The notes: generated by a model from the sequence alone, not told the origin. Shown: positions 25,377-32,943, counted from the first letter of the stretch. The stretch is DNA of 39,773 nt from Thermoprotei archaeon (GCA_003650675.1 QMRH01000014.1:1-39773), one strand, 5' to 3'. A program made the numbers and translations.

Positions 25377-26147
25377 TTAACACGTGGAAAGGCTTTGAAG
25401 AGTAAGGTGTCTACGAACGGTCTCTACTGCTCTTCCTAGTAGGTCGTGTGCCTCGTTTTCTGCTCGACGGAGATCGTTTACGGTGTCCACGTCGATCCAC
25501 GGTAAGCCACCTATATCGGCGACAGCCACACGTTTCCCACTACTAATGGAGTGTTTTATGAGACTAGATAGCTCCACGACTTGGTTACGTTCCGCATAGT
25601 CCCTATAGAATTCATAGAGGCTTCTCTTCATTATGAAGAGACCGATGTCGATATGGGTGTATCGGGGGATCTTCTTTCCTATGTCCAGCGCAACGCCCCT
25701 GTCCACCAGAACCTTAGTAGCCTCATCTACGCTTATGTATCTGGGATTCGAGTCGACCCCTATAATTACGTCGAATTCCCTAGTGCTGTAAAGGAGACCC
25801 GGTATCTTTGGGTCGTATATGTGGTCGGACATGGAAAGGAAGAACATGTCTTTAACATGCTCCATCCCCAGGATCAAGCTGTACCCGTTTCCACGCTCCG
25901 GCGCTTCATTCACTATTACCTCGGCGTCTATTCCAACAGTATCCATGAACCGTGTTATTGGAGTACGGCTCCTAGGGTTGACAACAATATAGAAGTGTTT
26001 GACGCCAGCGTTTAGGAGGGATGCTAGGCTGTAGGCTATGAGGGGGATACCATGCACCGTTATTAACGGTTTTGGCGTGTCTCCTGCCGCCCCTCTTATC
26101 CGCGACCCGTAGCCAGCCGCTAAGATAACAGCCTCTCTAATAGCCAT
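25377..26147 (-). CDS. CTP:inositol-1-phosphate cytidylyltransferase-like nucleotidyltransferase
   Basis: About 256 residues with the NTP-transferase signature AVILAAGYGSRIRG and GDTPKPLITVHGIPLIAYSL near the N-terminus, then FYIVVNPRSRTPITRF and SMSDHIYDPKIPG. The enzyme should make CDP-inositol from CTP and inositol 1-phosphate. That role is inferred from its position between the inositol-phosphate synthase and the CDP-alcohol transferase; a generic sugar nucleotidyltransferase is the alternative. An upstream GTG (26154-26156) would add three residues. ATG 26145-26147 is preferred because GGGGTGG is correctly spaced before it. Thirteen bases or so separate it from the transferase gene, so they form an operon. 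Confidence 0.82.
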   Translation of the reverse strand: MAIREAVILAAGYGSRIRGAAGDTPKPLITVHGIPLIAYSLASLLNAGVKHFYIVVNPRSRTPITRFMDTVGIDAEVIVNEAPERGNGYSLILGMEHVKDMFFLSMSDHIYDPKIPGLLYSTREFDVIIGVDSNPRYISVDEATKVLVDRGVALDIGKKIPRYTHIDIGLFIMKRSLYEFYRDYAERNQVVELSSLIKHSISSGKRVAVADIGGLPWIDVDTVNDLRRAENEAHDLLGRAVETVRRHLTLQSLSTC

Positions 26148-26169
26148 CGAGGCCACCCCTATAGCGGTT

Positions 26170-26841
26170 TTATGTTAACTCTTCTCCGCCCTGCAACTCC
26201 ACTCTCCTGAAGCGGTAGAAGAGGTCTACGAACCTGAGTAGTGTATGCGTGTAGGTTATGGCTGCGAGCACAATGAGGGTTTCTAGGTATAGGCCTAGGA
26301 TGCTACCGAGGAACACTACGAAGAGGCGGATGTCTCTGGATGCTATGTGGGGTATTTTGGTGAAGCGTGGGATCTCTTTACTGCAGTAGGCTCTGAAGGC
26401 TATGTGCACGTATGAACACAGGTAGGTTCCGGTCACAACTAGAAACCCTAGGACGTAGACTAAGGTAGGGTTGGGATATATTTGTGCAGTAAAGTAGGTT
26501 AAGCCGACTACTATCAGGAAGTCCACGAACCTGTCGAGCACCGTATCGAAGAAAGCACCGCTCCTAGTGCACATATTCAGGGCTCTTGCAAGCTCCCCGT
26601 CAACCCCATCCAATATCGACGATAACTGGGCGAGGATCCCTCCAATTATGGGCATGTGTAGGACATAGAATGGGGCGGCGAGAACCCCCGTCAAGAAACT
26701 AATTACGCTCATTTTGTTCGGGGTTAACGGTATCCTGTATTTGAGTATGGTCCGTGTAATCCTCCAAGATATCTTCCTATTCAAGTATACTGAGACCGGG
26801 CCATCACCAGCCTTCCACGGTTTAATCTCCCCAACCCCCAT
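26170..26841 (-). CDS. CDP-alcohol phosphatidyltransferase (DIPP synthase-like)
   Basis: About 223 residues with five to six membrane segments. The complete CDP-alcohol motif is present: DGVDGELAR, then SGAFFDTVLDRFVD (D..DG..AR....G...D...D). In this neighbourhood it most likely condenses CDP-inositol with inositol 1-phosphate to phosphorylated di-myo-inositol phosphate. Archaetidylinositol-phosphate synthase is the main alternative. In several other archaea the cytidylyltransferase and this enzyme are fused; here they are separate genes. Start ATG 26839-26841 is chosen over GTG 26848-26850 because GGGGGGTGA is well spaced before it. TTTAATAAATAC upstream (about 26858-26870) is a plausible TATA box. 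No phosphatase gene for the last step is in the window. Confidence 0.85.
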   Translation of the reverse strand: MGVGEIKPWKAGDGPVSVYLNRKISWRITRTILKYRIPLTPNKMSVISFLTGVLAAPFYVLHMPIIGGILAQLSSILDGVDGELARALNMCTRSGAFFDTVLDRFVDFLIVVGLTYFTAQIYPNPTLVYVLGFLVVTGTYLCSYVHIAFRAYCSKEIPRFTKIPHIASRDIRLFVVFLGSILGLYLETLIVLAAITYTHTLLRFVDLFYRFRRVELQGGEELT

Positions 26842-26909
26842 AGCTGTCACCCCCCAACCAGTATTTATTAAACTGAACTAGAGGTTAGGGAAAGGAATGT
26901 TAACAGACT

Positions 26910-26949
26910 TGACACTCTCCCCGCTAAAGCAGGGGGCTTTCTGGTGTCA
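26910..26949. repeat. IS200/IS605-like palindromic end (solo)
   Basis: TGACAC at 26910-26915 pairs with GTGTCA at 26944-26949 and encloses an inner stem CCCCGC-TAAA-GC.GGGG. The core CCCCGCTAAAGCAGGGG and the trailing GCTTTCTGGTGT and TTTTGTAA recur at 31500-31550. Subterminal hairpins of this kind are the TnpA-recognised ends of IS200/IS605 elements; no transposase gene is attached. Confidence 0.5.
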
Positions 26950-26973
26950 TTTTTGTAAAGGTTACAATAACTT

Positions 26974-27001
26974 GGGGGTTCGAGGTCTTCCTCGAACCCC
27001 C
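26974..27001. terminator. Strong 12-bp stem-loop
   Basis: GGGGGTTCGAGG, loop TCTT, CCTCGAACCCCC form a perfect hairpin, extended by one T-A pair. It lies 24 bp after the IS-like end and before the tail of a minus-strand MNT gene. It may be a structural end of the same mobile relic or a transcription/processing barrier. It is not a tRNA: there is no other arm. The rest of 27002-27129 shows no supported gene. Confidence 0.45.
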
Positions 27002-27129
27002 ACCCAAACACTAGACTTTAGTCGTTAAATCAATAACATGGATGAATATAAGTATACCGTGGCCAAAACGATAGAGTCTTCAACCGGCCGCCTTCAGAAA
27101 CCAGCTTTTAAAGCAGGTAAGGGGGTCAG

Positions 27130-27543
27130 TTATAAAATCCTTCTTTCCATCGAAATCTTTTCATCCAAAGCCTTTTTATAGAGTTTTTCCACCATTCCTG
27201 GAACTTTATCTACTAGGACTTTACCATTCTCAAGAACCTCTAGTATAAACCATGAGGGCGCATTATTCAATATTCTTACATCTACAGGATAACCAAGCCT
27301 TTCTGAAAGCACTTTGTCTAGCCTAAATTTATAATCTAAGGGATCATCTTCTCCACAAATGTAGAGTGCTACATCTATATCCCTTAAGGGATAGTTTTTA
27401 AGGAAAGACCCGTAAATCACTGCCAGTAAAACCTCCCCGTATCCGCTTAGCATCATCTTTAGTTCATTAAAGATCCTCTCTTTTTCCCTTGGCTCCAGCT
27501 CATAGAACCTAAATTTCTCGTAGGTTTCAAGTTCAAGAGACAT
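27130..27543 (-). CDS. MNT-type minimal nucleotidyltransferase (antitoxin of HEPN)
   Basis: 137 residues from ATG 27541-27543, chosen because AAGGAGGTTGA sits right before it; a frame open further upstream lacks such a site. The nucleotidyltransferase motif is LLAVIYGSFLKNYPLRDIDV (GS…D.D), with a third acidic position in DVRILNN. The gene overlaps the HEPN stop by 11 bases. In HEPN/MNT pairs the MNT protein neutralises the HEPN RNase, in studied cases by AMPylating it. Confidence 0.85.
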   Translation of the reverse strand: MSLELETYEKFRFYELEPREKERIFNELKMMLSGYGEVLLAVIYGSFLKNYPLRDIDVALYICGEDDPLDYKFRLDKVLSERLGYPVDVRILNNAPSWFILEVLENGKVLVDKVPGMVEKLYKKALDEKISMERRIL

Positions 27544-27952
27544 ATTTTTCAACCTCCTTAATAAACCTCTCAACCATACTTAAACCACCGTCCCTAGCTT
27601 CTCTATAGATTCTCGTGTCATCGACCTCCCAGTACTTATGTATTATCAAGTTTCTTAGTTTTGTGAGCTTCCCCATTTCTTCACCTACCTCTGGAGATAT
27701 AATGCCATGCTCCACTAGTTTCCTAAAAATATGAGAATATCCTTCAATCCTTTTAACACCTAGTATTTCTCTTAGCAAGTAAAGACCTAAACTAGCAGCC
27801 GCCTCCACTATTTCTACGAGCGCTAAACGTAGAGTATACCTGTTCCTTACATCTCGTATAAAAGTATTATAACCCATATTAACCATGTTCTTGGCTATTT
27901 CCAGAGACTCCTTCATATCATCTATTAATATCCTAATTCTCTCAGAGACCAC
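27533..27952 (-). CDS. HEPN-domain RNase toxin (DUF86-like)
   Basis: 139 residues, all helical, from a GTG start (27950-27952). KLTKLRNLIIHKYWEVDD contains the catalytic R-x4-H-x-Y motif of DUF86/HepT-like HEPN proteins. It is the first gene of the pair, ahead of MNT. TCTTAAATTTAT at about 27962-27973 could be its TATA box. The divergent ATPase gene begins 144 bp away, so the two promoters share a small intergenic space. Confidence 0.83.
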   Translation of the reverse strand: MVSERIRILIDDMKESLEIAKNMVNMGYNTFIRDVRNRYTLRLALVEIVEAAASLGLYLLREILGVKRIEGYSHIFRKLVEHGIISPEVGEEMGKLTKLRNLIIHKYWEVDDTRIYREARDGGLSMVERFIKEVEKYVS

Positions 27953-28065
27953 TTACCTACCCATAAATTTAAGATACAACCTACTTATATTACTACAACC
28001 AGCAACCTCACCGTTAATACATTAAAAACTTTTACAATAATTTTAGTTTGCTACGGTAGGGTTAG

Positions 28066-28095
28066 ATTTTTAAATAGTATTTTTTCTGTAATACT
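28066..28095 (+). promoter_or_regulatory. ATPase promoter with dyad between TATA and ATG
   Basis: TTTTTAAATA (28067-28076) is a TATA box about 25 bp before the ATG at 28097. AGTATT-N8-AATACT (28076-28095) is a perfect 6+6 dyad ending one base before the start codon. Confidence 0.45.
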
Positions 28096-28096
28096 T

Positions 28097-29350
28097 ATGG
28101 AAAAAATACTTATTAGAAACATTGATATTGACAGGTGGAGGAAGACTGGTAGGAGGGTTCTTGTTTATGGACGCAGGAAGGTTGGTAAGAGTTTCTTTGT
28201 AAAAAACTTCACTAAATGGGATAGATACTTTTTCGTGAAGAGGGATGGAGGGATAATAGACCTAGGGGATGGAAGGGAGGTGAGCTACGAATACCTGAAA
28301 GATATTCTGCTAAGGGATCCTAGAGAAAAAATTGTTATAGATGAGTTTCATAGGCTTCCAGAAGACTTCCTAGACCTCTTACATGCATACGGTGAGAAGC
28401 TGAACCTAGTGTTGATAACCTCCACCCTATGGCTTGCCCAAAGGATTTTTTCAGAGGACTCTCCAATACTTGGAATATTCCAGAGATTTAAAATGGAGTT
28501 AATAGATGAAAGGGATATCCTGGTTGGACTCTCGGACATGTTTTCGGGGAGAAAGTTGATCGAGGCAGCAGTCTACCTGAGGGAGCCTTGGCTAATCCCC
28601 ATGATACAGGGGGAGGTAAGGACCGAGATACCGAGAATAATATACGAGGAGAAAGATACCGTAGAGAGGCTTGTGGGGGAAGTCTTTAGAGAGGAGGAAA
28701 GAAGCCTGAAGAAGAGCTACATAGCCATACTTAACGCGGTTTCAAGTGGTAAGAGGAGGTCGGGGGAGCTGTCATCCCATCTATATTCTAGAAGAATAAT
28801 TCCGAGAGACGACCCCAGTATAATACAGGGACATTTGAGAACCCTGGTTAACATAGGATTACTGGAGAAATTGAAGATACCAAACAGGAGGTTCGACCAA
28901 TACCTCCATAAATCCCCTGTAACAGACCTATACTTCTATTTAGACTCAAAGTATGGTTTCTCCGAGCTGGAGATACCTTTAAGGTCTATTGAAAAAGTCT
29001 TTCAAGAGCTTCTCCCACGCCACGTAGAACAGTACCTAAGAAACCTGTTGTCCAAGATCTACGGAATGACCCCCGCGAAAATCATCGAAAGCGGCTACGA
29101 CGTAGACATAGTTCTACTAGACCTCCAGAGAATAAAGCTGGTTGGAGAAGTAAAGTGGAGGAAAGATATAGAAAGAAAAGAGCTCAGGAAAATTGAAGCA
29201 ATCCTTTCGGGCTTCAAGGGGGCCAAAAGAATACTAATTGTCCCAGAGAAAACTTCATTACCCTACACACCAGAAGATATCGAAGTCTGGGACGTCGAAG
29301 ATATTCTTGAAATCACAAGATCACATCTAAAAGCCCCTGCATTTGTATAG
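28097..29350 (+). CDS. Archaeal ATPase with PD-(D/E)xK-like tail, paralogue 1
   Basis: 417 residues. Walker A VYGRRKVGKSF (23-33), Walker B IVIDEFHRL (D82/E83) and ITST sensor (107-110). Residues about 205-262 are winged-helix-like (RRSGELSSHLYSRRII). The C-terminal core is YDVDIVLLDLQRIKLVGEVK (D335/D337, E351, K353), a complete nuclease-type motif, then VPEKTSLPYTPEDIEVWDVE. It shares this full layout, including the closing 'P E…WDVED' block, with the genes at 29424 and 36984. It is probably leaderless. Function unknown; the three paralogues sit between toxin-antitoxin pairs. Confidence 0.85.
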   Translation: MEKILIRNIDIDRWRKTGRRVLVYGRRKVGKSFFVKNFTKWDRYFFVKRDGGIIDLGDGREVSYEYLKDILLRDPREKIVIDEFHRLPEDFLDLLHAYGEKLNLVLITSTLWLAQRIFSEDSPILGIFQRFKMELIDERDILVGLSDMFSGRKLIEAAVYLREPWLIPMIQGEVRTEIPRIIYEEKDTVERLVGEVFREEERSLKKSYIAILNAVSSGKRRSGELSSHLYSRRIIPRDDPSIIQGHLRTLVNIGLLEKLKIPNRRFDQYLHKSPVTDLYFYLDSKYGFSELEIPLRSIEKVFQELLPRHVEQYLRNLLSKIYGMTPAKIIESGYDVDIVLLDLQRIKLVGEVKWRKDIERKELRKIEAILSGFKGAKRILIVPEKTSLPYTPEDIEVWDVEDILEITRSHLKAPAFV

Positions 29351-29423
29351 TGGGAAACTGTTCTACGACTCTATATCCTACATAAGTCCTTGGCATCGTC
29401 TCATCACTTTAGCTAGTTTTTAG

Positions 29424-30710
29424 TTATTTTGTTGTTCGGGTTAGGGGGATGTTTTGGCGGAGGATGTGGAATGTTTTTTCGGCGATTTCTACTATTTCCT
29501 GGGGTCCGAGGCTTTCATCTGCCACCTCTGGAGGCTTTTCTGTGAGACTTACTAGGCCGGTTCTAGGTATCCCATACCTCCTCATTCTCTCTAGGGTTTT
29601 CCTTGCTTCACTACGACCTATTTCACCTATCTTAACCTCGTATCCTATTATCGGCTTGTCTTTATCAAGCAAGATGACGTCTATATCTCCAACCGGCTTG
29701 GCCACTGTGTAGGCTCTCTGTAGCCTCCTGTAGCTGGCTAATAGTTCCCCGATGAAAAACTGTAGTTCTAGGCCTAGTTTGGCTGACAGGGGTTCGAGTC
29801 TAGGTTCTATACCTGCTTCCCCATACTTCTCATCCATGTAAAGTAGCAGAGAAACTAGGTTTGAGCGGTGCCTATAATAGACTCTAGCACCCCGTGTACG
29901 CCATAACGGGATCTTTTCTACAAGACCGAGTTCAACCATCTGGTTAAGGAGACCTGTGGCTACGCCTGCCTCAGGTCTTTCAAGCAACCCTGCCTCAAAC
30001 AATTTTTGCGCCATGTCCCTGGAGGACCAGTAACCATCTGCAAGCAACCTGAGAACCGCGTCGTATAGTCTCGTAAGCTTCCTCTCCTCCTCCTCAAAAA
30101 CCTCCCCTATGAGGCCAACCGTCGAGGCTGACAGCATCCTGTGGCTTCTGGCTAGAGCTTGGATGGGGTCACCTGAAGGTTCTATGAGCCCAAGTATCCA
30201 TGGATCTCTAGCCAGGAGAGCCCATAACACCGCCTCTCTGGGTCTAAGCTTTCTAGACAACGAGTATATGGCGTCGGCTGGAGTTATGACATCGATCTTT
30301 ACTGGAGCGAAAAGACCGAGAAGAGGGCTCCTTCTATCGAAAACCCTCCTTGCTACAGAAAGGCTTGAGCCGCATAAAACCAGCCTGCCAGACGCCTTAT
30401 GCCTCAACACTGCTATGTAATCCCAGAGCCACTCTGGCGCACGCTGGAATTCATCTACAACCACCACCATGCCCTCCACTACACGGTTTAGAGCATCCTT
30501 AAACCCCTTGGATAGAGAAAACGTTTCCATACGACCTCCTTTATATTCCACTATACAGAAGCCGCCCCTCCCCACAGTGACATAAATGTCCCAGTCCAGG
30601 TACCTTTTAAGAAGAAAAGTTTTACCAGTCTTTCTCCTACCGTAAACTAGCAACCAGTATTTTCCACCTTTAATAAGCTCGGCCTCAAACCTATCTATTA
30701 TAAACAGAAT
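29424..30710 (-). CDS. Archaeal ATPase with PD-(D/E)xK-like tail, paralogue 2
   Basis: From the first usual start (TTG 30651-30653) the protein has 409 residues: LVYGRRKTGKTF at the very N-terminus, Walker B MVVVVDEFQRAPEW, sensor LCGSS, winged-helix-like part and a tail with VGDIDVILLDKDKPIIGYEV then KIGEIGR. The paralogues carry about 20 extra residues before Walker A. The same frame here continues upstream (LFIIDRFEAELIKGGKYWL), to a stop at about 30744-30746, without ATG, GTG or TTG. The conserved segment and the TATA position suggest initiation near 30705-30710, at CTG or ATT, or loss of the original ATG. I give 30710 as the likely limit. Most of the protein looks intact. Confidence 0.75.
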   Translation of the reverse strand: MLFIIDRFEAELIKGGKYWLLVYGRRKTGKTFLLKRYLDWDIYVTVGRGGFCIVEYKGGRMETFSLSKGFKDALNRVVEGMVVVVDEFQRAPEWLWDYIAVLRHKASGRLVLCGSSLSVARRVFDRRSPLLGLFAPVKIDVITPADAIYSLSRKLRPREAVLWALLARDPWILGLIEPSGDPIQALARSHRMLSASTVGLIGEVFEEEERKLTRLYDAVLRLLADGYWSSRDMAQKLFEAGLLERPEAGVATGLLNQMVELGLVEKIPLWRTRGARVYYRHRSNLVSLLLYMDEKYGEAGIEPRLEPLSAKLGLELQFFIGELLASYRRLQRAYTVAKPVGDIDVILLDKDKPIIGYEVKIGEIGRSEARKTLERMRRYGIPRTGLVSLTEKPPEVADESLGPQEIVEIAEKTFHILRQNIPLTRTTK

Positions 30711-30747
30711 ATACCCACCAGTATATTCTAGCGAGAATATATTTTAA
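30706..30747 (-). promoter_or_regulatory. ATPase promoter with 9+9 bp dyad at the probable start
   Basis: AGAATATAC-N6-GTATATTCT (30706-30729) is a perfect dyad overlapping the presumed start of translation. A further half site GAGAATATA is at about 30733-30741, overlapping the TATA-like ATATTTTAAAA (about 30737-30747). Confidence 0.5.
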
Positions 30748-30828
30748 AAGTTTATCTACCGGCCTCCAGTTTACTAGAAACCTCTTTGTTGTAGAAGAAT
30801 TTGAAGTGAGAAGAAGTATAGTTAGTGT

Positions 30829-31136
30829 ATGAGTAAAAGTAGTGCTACTGTAGCCGGTTTTGCCGTAGGAACACCTATTCAAGGGGAGTTTCTCGAAGAA
30901 TTGGAATTAAAACACATTGTAAAAATGTGTATATAGCGTAATATTCGAACATCCTTAGCAATGTTTTCCATAGGTTACGGATTTATATGGCAGAACTAGC
31001 CAATATGTCTTTGAAAGAGTATTACATGATAGCCAGTTCCCAGCTTCATACTTTTCTCAATGATCAAGTTTTGAGCGAACATGTTTTCTCGACTATTTTC
31101 TCGGCGAAAAACTTATTGCTGGTGAGGATCCAGTAA
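30829..31136 (+). other. Two short unassigned frames in a relic region
   Basis: Frames of 35 codons (30829-30936, MSKSSATVAGFAVG onward) and 49 codons (30987-31136, MAELANMSLKEYYMIASSQL onward) have ATG starts but no clear ribosome sites and no recognised family. The second ends inside the loop of the perfect hairpin at 31118-31152. I treat both as probable remnants. Between 31153 and 31363 only a weak AbrB-like frame (about 31243-31359, GRTVIVKVASKRRT) broken by an in-frame TAA is seen. Confidence 0.3.
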
Positions 31137-31152
31137 CTGGATCCTCACCAGC
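31118..31152. repeat. Perfect 16-bp inverted repeat with 3-base loop
   Basis: GCTGGTGAGGATCCAG, loop TAA, CTGGATCCTCACCAGC. There are no mismatches in 16 pairs. The TAA in the loop is the stop codon of the 49-codon frame. It could be a terminator-like hairpin, a recently made palindrome or an insertion-element tip. Confidence 0.65.
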
Positions 31153-31363
31153 TTGCTGTTTAATGTAGCCTAAGAGATTTTGGAGAGATCTATTTGACAG
31201 GATAAATGAGGGAGATTACTTGGGGCCACCTTGGATGAATAAGGTAGAACAGTAATTGTGAAGGTTGCTTCTAAGAGAAGGACTTTAAGTCTGGGAGAAA
31301 ACTTACACCCGACGATATTGAGAAAAAGGGAAAGATGGCTAAAGGAGAGTTTTAAATGAAAGC

Positions 31364-31550
31364 TTTGGCACTCTCCTCGCTTAAGTGGGGGGATTCTTGC
31401 TTCTCGTGGGTTCATCGAAGTAAGGGCTGTGCCGCTGGCCCGTTATCCCTATCCCTCCATGAGGGACCCGGGTTTATGGCTCCACCCTTTACTCACGGTA
31501 CACCATTCATTCCCCGCTAAAGCAGGGGCTTTCTGGTGTTGCTTTTGTAA
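31364..31550. mobile_element. Solo IS200/IS605-like element remnant with two palindromic ends
   Basis: The left part carries CCTCGCTTAAGTGGGG (31375-31390). The right part, ACACCA…TGGTGT (31500-31539), encloses CCCCGCTAAAGCAGGGG, nearly identical to 26910-26949. Between them lies a GC-rich, non-coding segment of about 100 bp including TCCCTCCATGAGGGA (about 31453-31467), a small hairpin. No transposase frame is present. The layout (two palindromic ends around a structured GC-rich stretch) resembles the ends of TnpB elements, where the guide-like omega RNA lies; that link is inference. Confidence 0.5.
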
Positions 31551-31714
31551 TCGACACTAATGTACTAATATACGATATCTTCGAGGACTCCATACATCAC
31601 GAGAATGTTGTTAACCTTTTGGATGGCCTTGAAGAATGGCGGGAACATCAAATTATAGCTTTCTGTATGCTTTATGATGCTAGGGTAGTTTTATCGAGGT
31701 TTTCGTCTTTGTGA
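31541..31714 (+). pseudogene. PIN-domain (VapC-like) N-terminus abutting the IS-like end
   Basis: The frame reads AFVIDTNVLIYDIFEDSIHH then ENVVNLLDGLEEW and LYDARVVLSRFSSL, to a TGA at 31712-31714. 'VIDTNVLIYD.FEDS.HH' is the first conserved PIN block with the catalytic Asp. There is no start codon: the frame emerges directly from the IS-like end. The later acidic blocks are missing, and the end overlaps the tail of the convergent MNT gene. It is a truncated VapC. Confidence 0.65.
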
Positions 31715-32069
31715 GACCTTTTCTTTTGAGGGTATTGTAGATTTTAACTATTTTGGTGAGCCTTTTTGTGTGGAATAGGATTTTCCCCTCCTCGATTGCA
31801 TCTACGATCATCGGGTTTCCCTTTTTAAGCATTTGAATGGCTTCCTTTAGGGTGTATGGGTGGGGTTCTATGGGAAGCTTGATGTCGCTTAAGAGACCAA
31901 GTATTACCCCTATTCTATCCAAATATTTTTCCTTGAAGTCTGCTAGTATAAGTAGGTCGTAGTCGCTCCAAGGTGTCCAGTCTCCTCGAGCCCTCGAGCC
32001 GAACAATATAACAGCATGGACGTTATACTTGCTCCTCAGCCTGTCAACCGCCCGCCTTAATTCTTCCAT
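31680..32069 (-). CDS. MNT-type nucleotidyltransferase (antitoxin of HEPN)
   Basis: 129 residues. VILFGSRARGDWTPWSDYDL is a textbook GS…D.D nucleotidyltransferase motif, with the third acidic position probably in KLPIEPHPY. The ATG at 32067-32069 overlaps the HEPN gene's end by 13 bases, so the pair is coupled. The lysine/threonine-rich tail (RKGLTKTKTSIKLP) runs into DNA that also encodes the end of the opposing PIN relic, suggesting that an insertion or deletion reshaped this C-terminus. Confidence 0.86.
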   Translation of the reverse strand: MEELRRAVDRLRSKYNVHAVILFGSRARGDWTPWSDYDLLILADFKEKYLDRIGVILGLLSDIKLPIEPHPYTLKEAIQMLKKGNPMIVDAIEEGKILFHTKRLTKIVKIYNTLKRKGLTKTKTSIKLP

Positions 32070-32443
32070 AAGACTCTCCTAACGAACTCTAGTATAGCTT
32101 TAGCCGCTTCAAGAGCCCTACGAGAGGTTTTTTCATCATAGGCTTCGTGGGGGGTTCCCGCAGGATGAGCATTAGGGTACCGGGAGGGAATATAGTGTCT
32201 ATCCAGCTCCCTAGCGTACTCAAAGATCTCATCTGGTACATTTATGTTTTCTGCCTCCCCATAGCGCTCCAATAAAATTCTTATACTGTGGCCCCAAGGG
32301 GCCTCATTTACGCTGAACAAAAGGGCTTTGCAAGCCTTCTCTGCAGCTTGATGGGCGTAGAAAACGGCTGCATTAAACCTCTTTTTCTCATGCAGGATAC
32401 TGGCTGTCTCTAGATCCCACTCAGCTTCAGACCACCAACGCAT
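32057..32443 (-). CDS. HEPN-domain protein (PF05168-like toxin)
   Basis: 128 residues from ATG 32441-32443, chosen because CGGTGAAGCT precedes it; a TTG five codons upstream is weaker. The sequence MRWWSEAEWDLETASILHEK and FYAHQAAEKACKALLF is typical of the HEPN four-helix bundle, and SRYPNAHPAGTP holds an R-x4-H candidate catalytic motif. It precedes its MNT partner, as in the pair at 27130-27952. Expected role: RNase toxin kept in check by the MNT protein. Confidence 0.83.
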   Translation of the reverse strand: MRWWSEAEWDLETASILHEKKRFNAAVFYAHQAAEKACKALLFSVNEAPWGHSIRILLERYGEAENINVPDEIFEYARELDRHYIPSRYPNAHPAGTPHEAYDEKTSRRALEAAKAILEFVRRVLWKN

Positions 32444-32544
32444 AGCTTCACCGCGCAAACTTAACCCCCTACTTTTTATACTCCTTTCAAGTAATAAGCT
32501 CCCCGGTACGGTAGCTTAATCATGAATCTAGTGAAGTGTTTATG

Positions 32545-32943
32545 CTACTGTATTTTCATTTTGTTCGACCTGCTTTTATCGAGGTAATCGACCTCGACTA
32601 TGGTTTCAGGCTTTACCCCAACTTTTCCACATAAATCATATAGAATATCGTTTGCATAATCTTTTGCAGAGCCTAGGTCGAAGAGGTCTAGTAGGCCTCG
32701 CCGTCCACCGCTAGCCACTATTTTAACGATCGTATGGTCCCCATCTTCGATAACGAGGGTGGTTGATGAAAGGTAGTTTCCCGCCCTAAAGAAGTATTTT
32801 TCTCCCACCGCTATAGCTATCCTTGGCTGTGTTTCGAAGACCTCCAAGTAGACCGATGAAGCATAGTCTAGAAGCTCTAAGGCTTTAACCACATTATTAA
32901 AGGCGGCAGGCAACCTGGCTGTTACACCATGCGCTAGGGGCAT
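32545..32943 (-). CDS. Small conserved-looking protein, DUF6054-like
   Basis: 132 residues from ATG 32941-32943 (GGTGA five bases upstream, as for other genes here); a GTG three codons earlier is the alternative. It is soluble and alpha/beta, with RIAIAVGEKYFFRAGNYLSS, then TLVIEDGDHTIVKIVASGGR and GLLDLFDLGSAKDYANDILY. The 'EKYF.R', 'VASGG..GLL' and 'F.G...' pattern recalls DUF6054, a family of unknown function. I am not certain of the match. It stands alone on the minus strand, divergent from the methyltransferase gene at 33126. Confidence 0.6.
   Translation of the reverse strand: MPLAHGVTARLPAAFNNVVKALELLDYASSVYLEVFETQPRIAIAVGEKYFFRAGNYLSSTTLVIEDGDHTIVKIVASGGRRGLLDLFDLGSAKDYANDILYDLCGKVGVKPETIVEVDYLDKSRSNKMKIQ

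Noticed and set aside
25581-26015. 144-codon plus-strand frame inside the cytidylyltransferase gene
   Set aside because: Antisense to a gene with a clear nucleotidyltransferase signature.
26974-27001. tRNA T-arm-like GGTTCGA in a stem
   Set aside because: No acceptor, D or anticodon arm flanks it; it is a simple perfect hairpin.
27038-27181. 47-codon plus-strand frame (MDEYKYTVAK onward)
   Set aside because: Overlaps the end of the MNT gene, has no ribosome site and no homology I can see.
31170-31415. 81-codon minus-strand frame
   Set aside because: Runs through the IS-like palindromic end and has low-complexity composition; not a credible gene.
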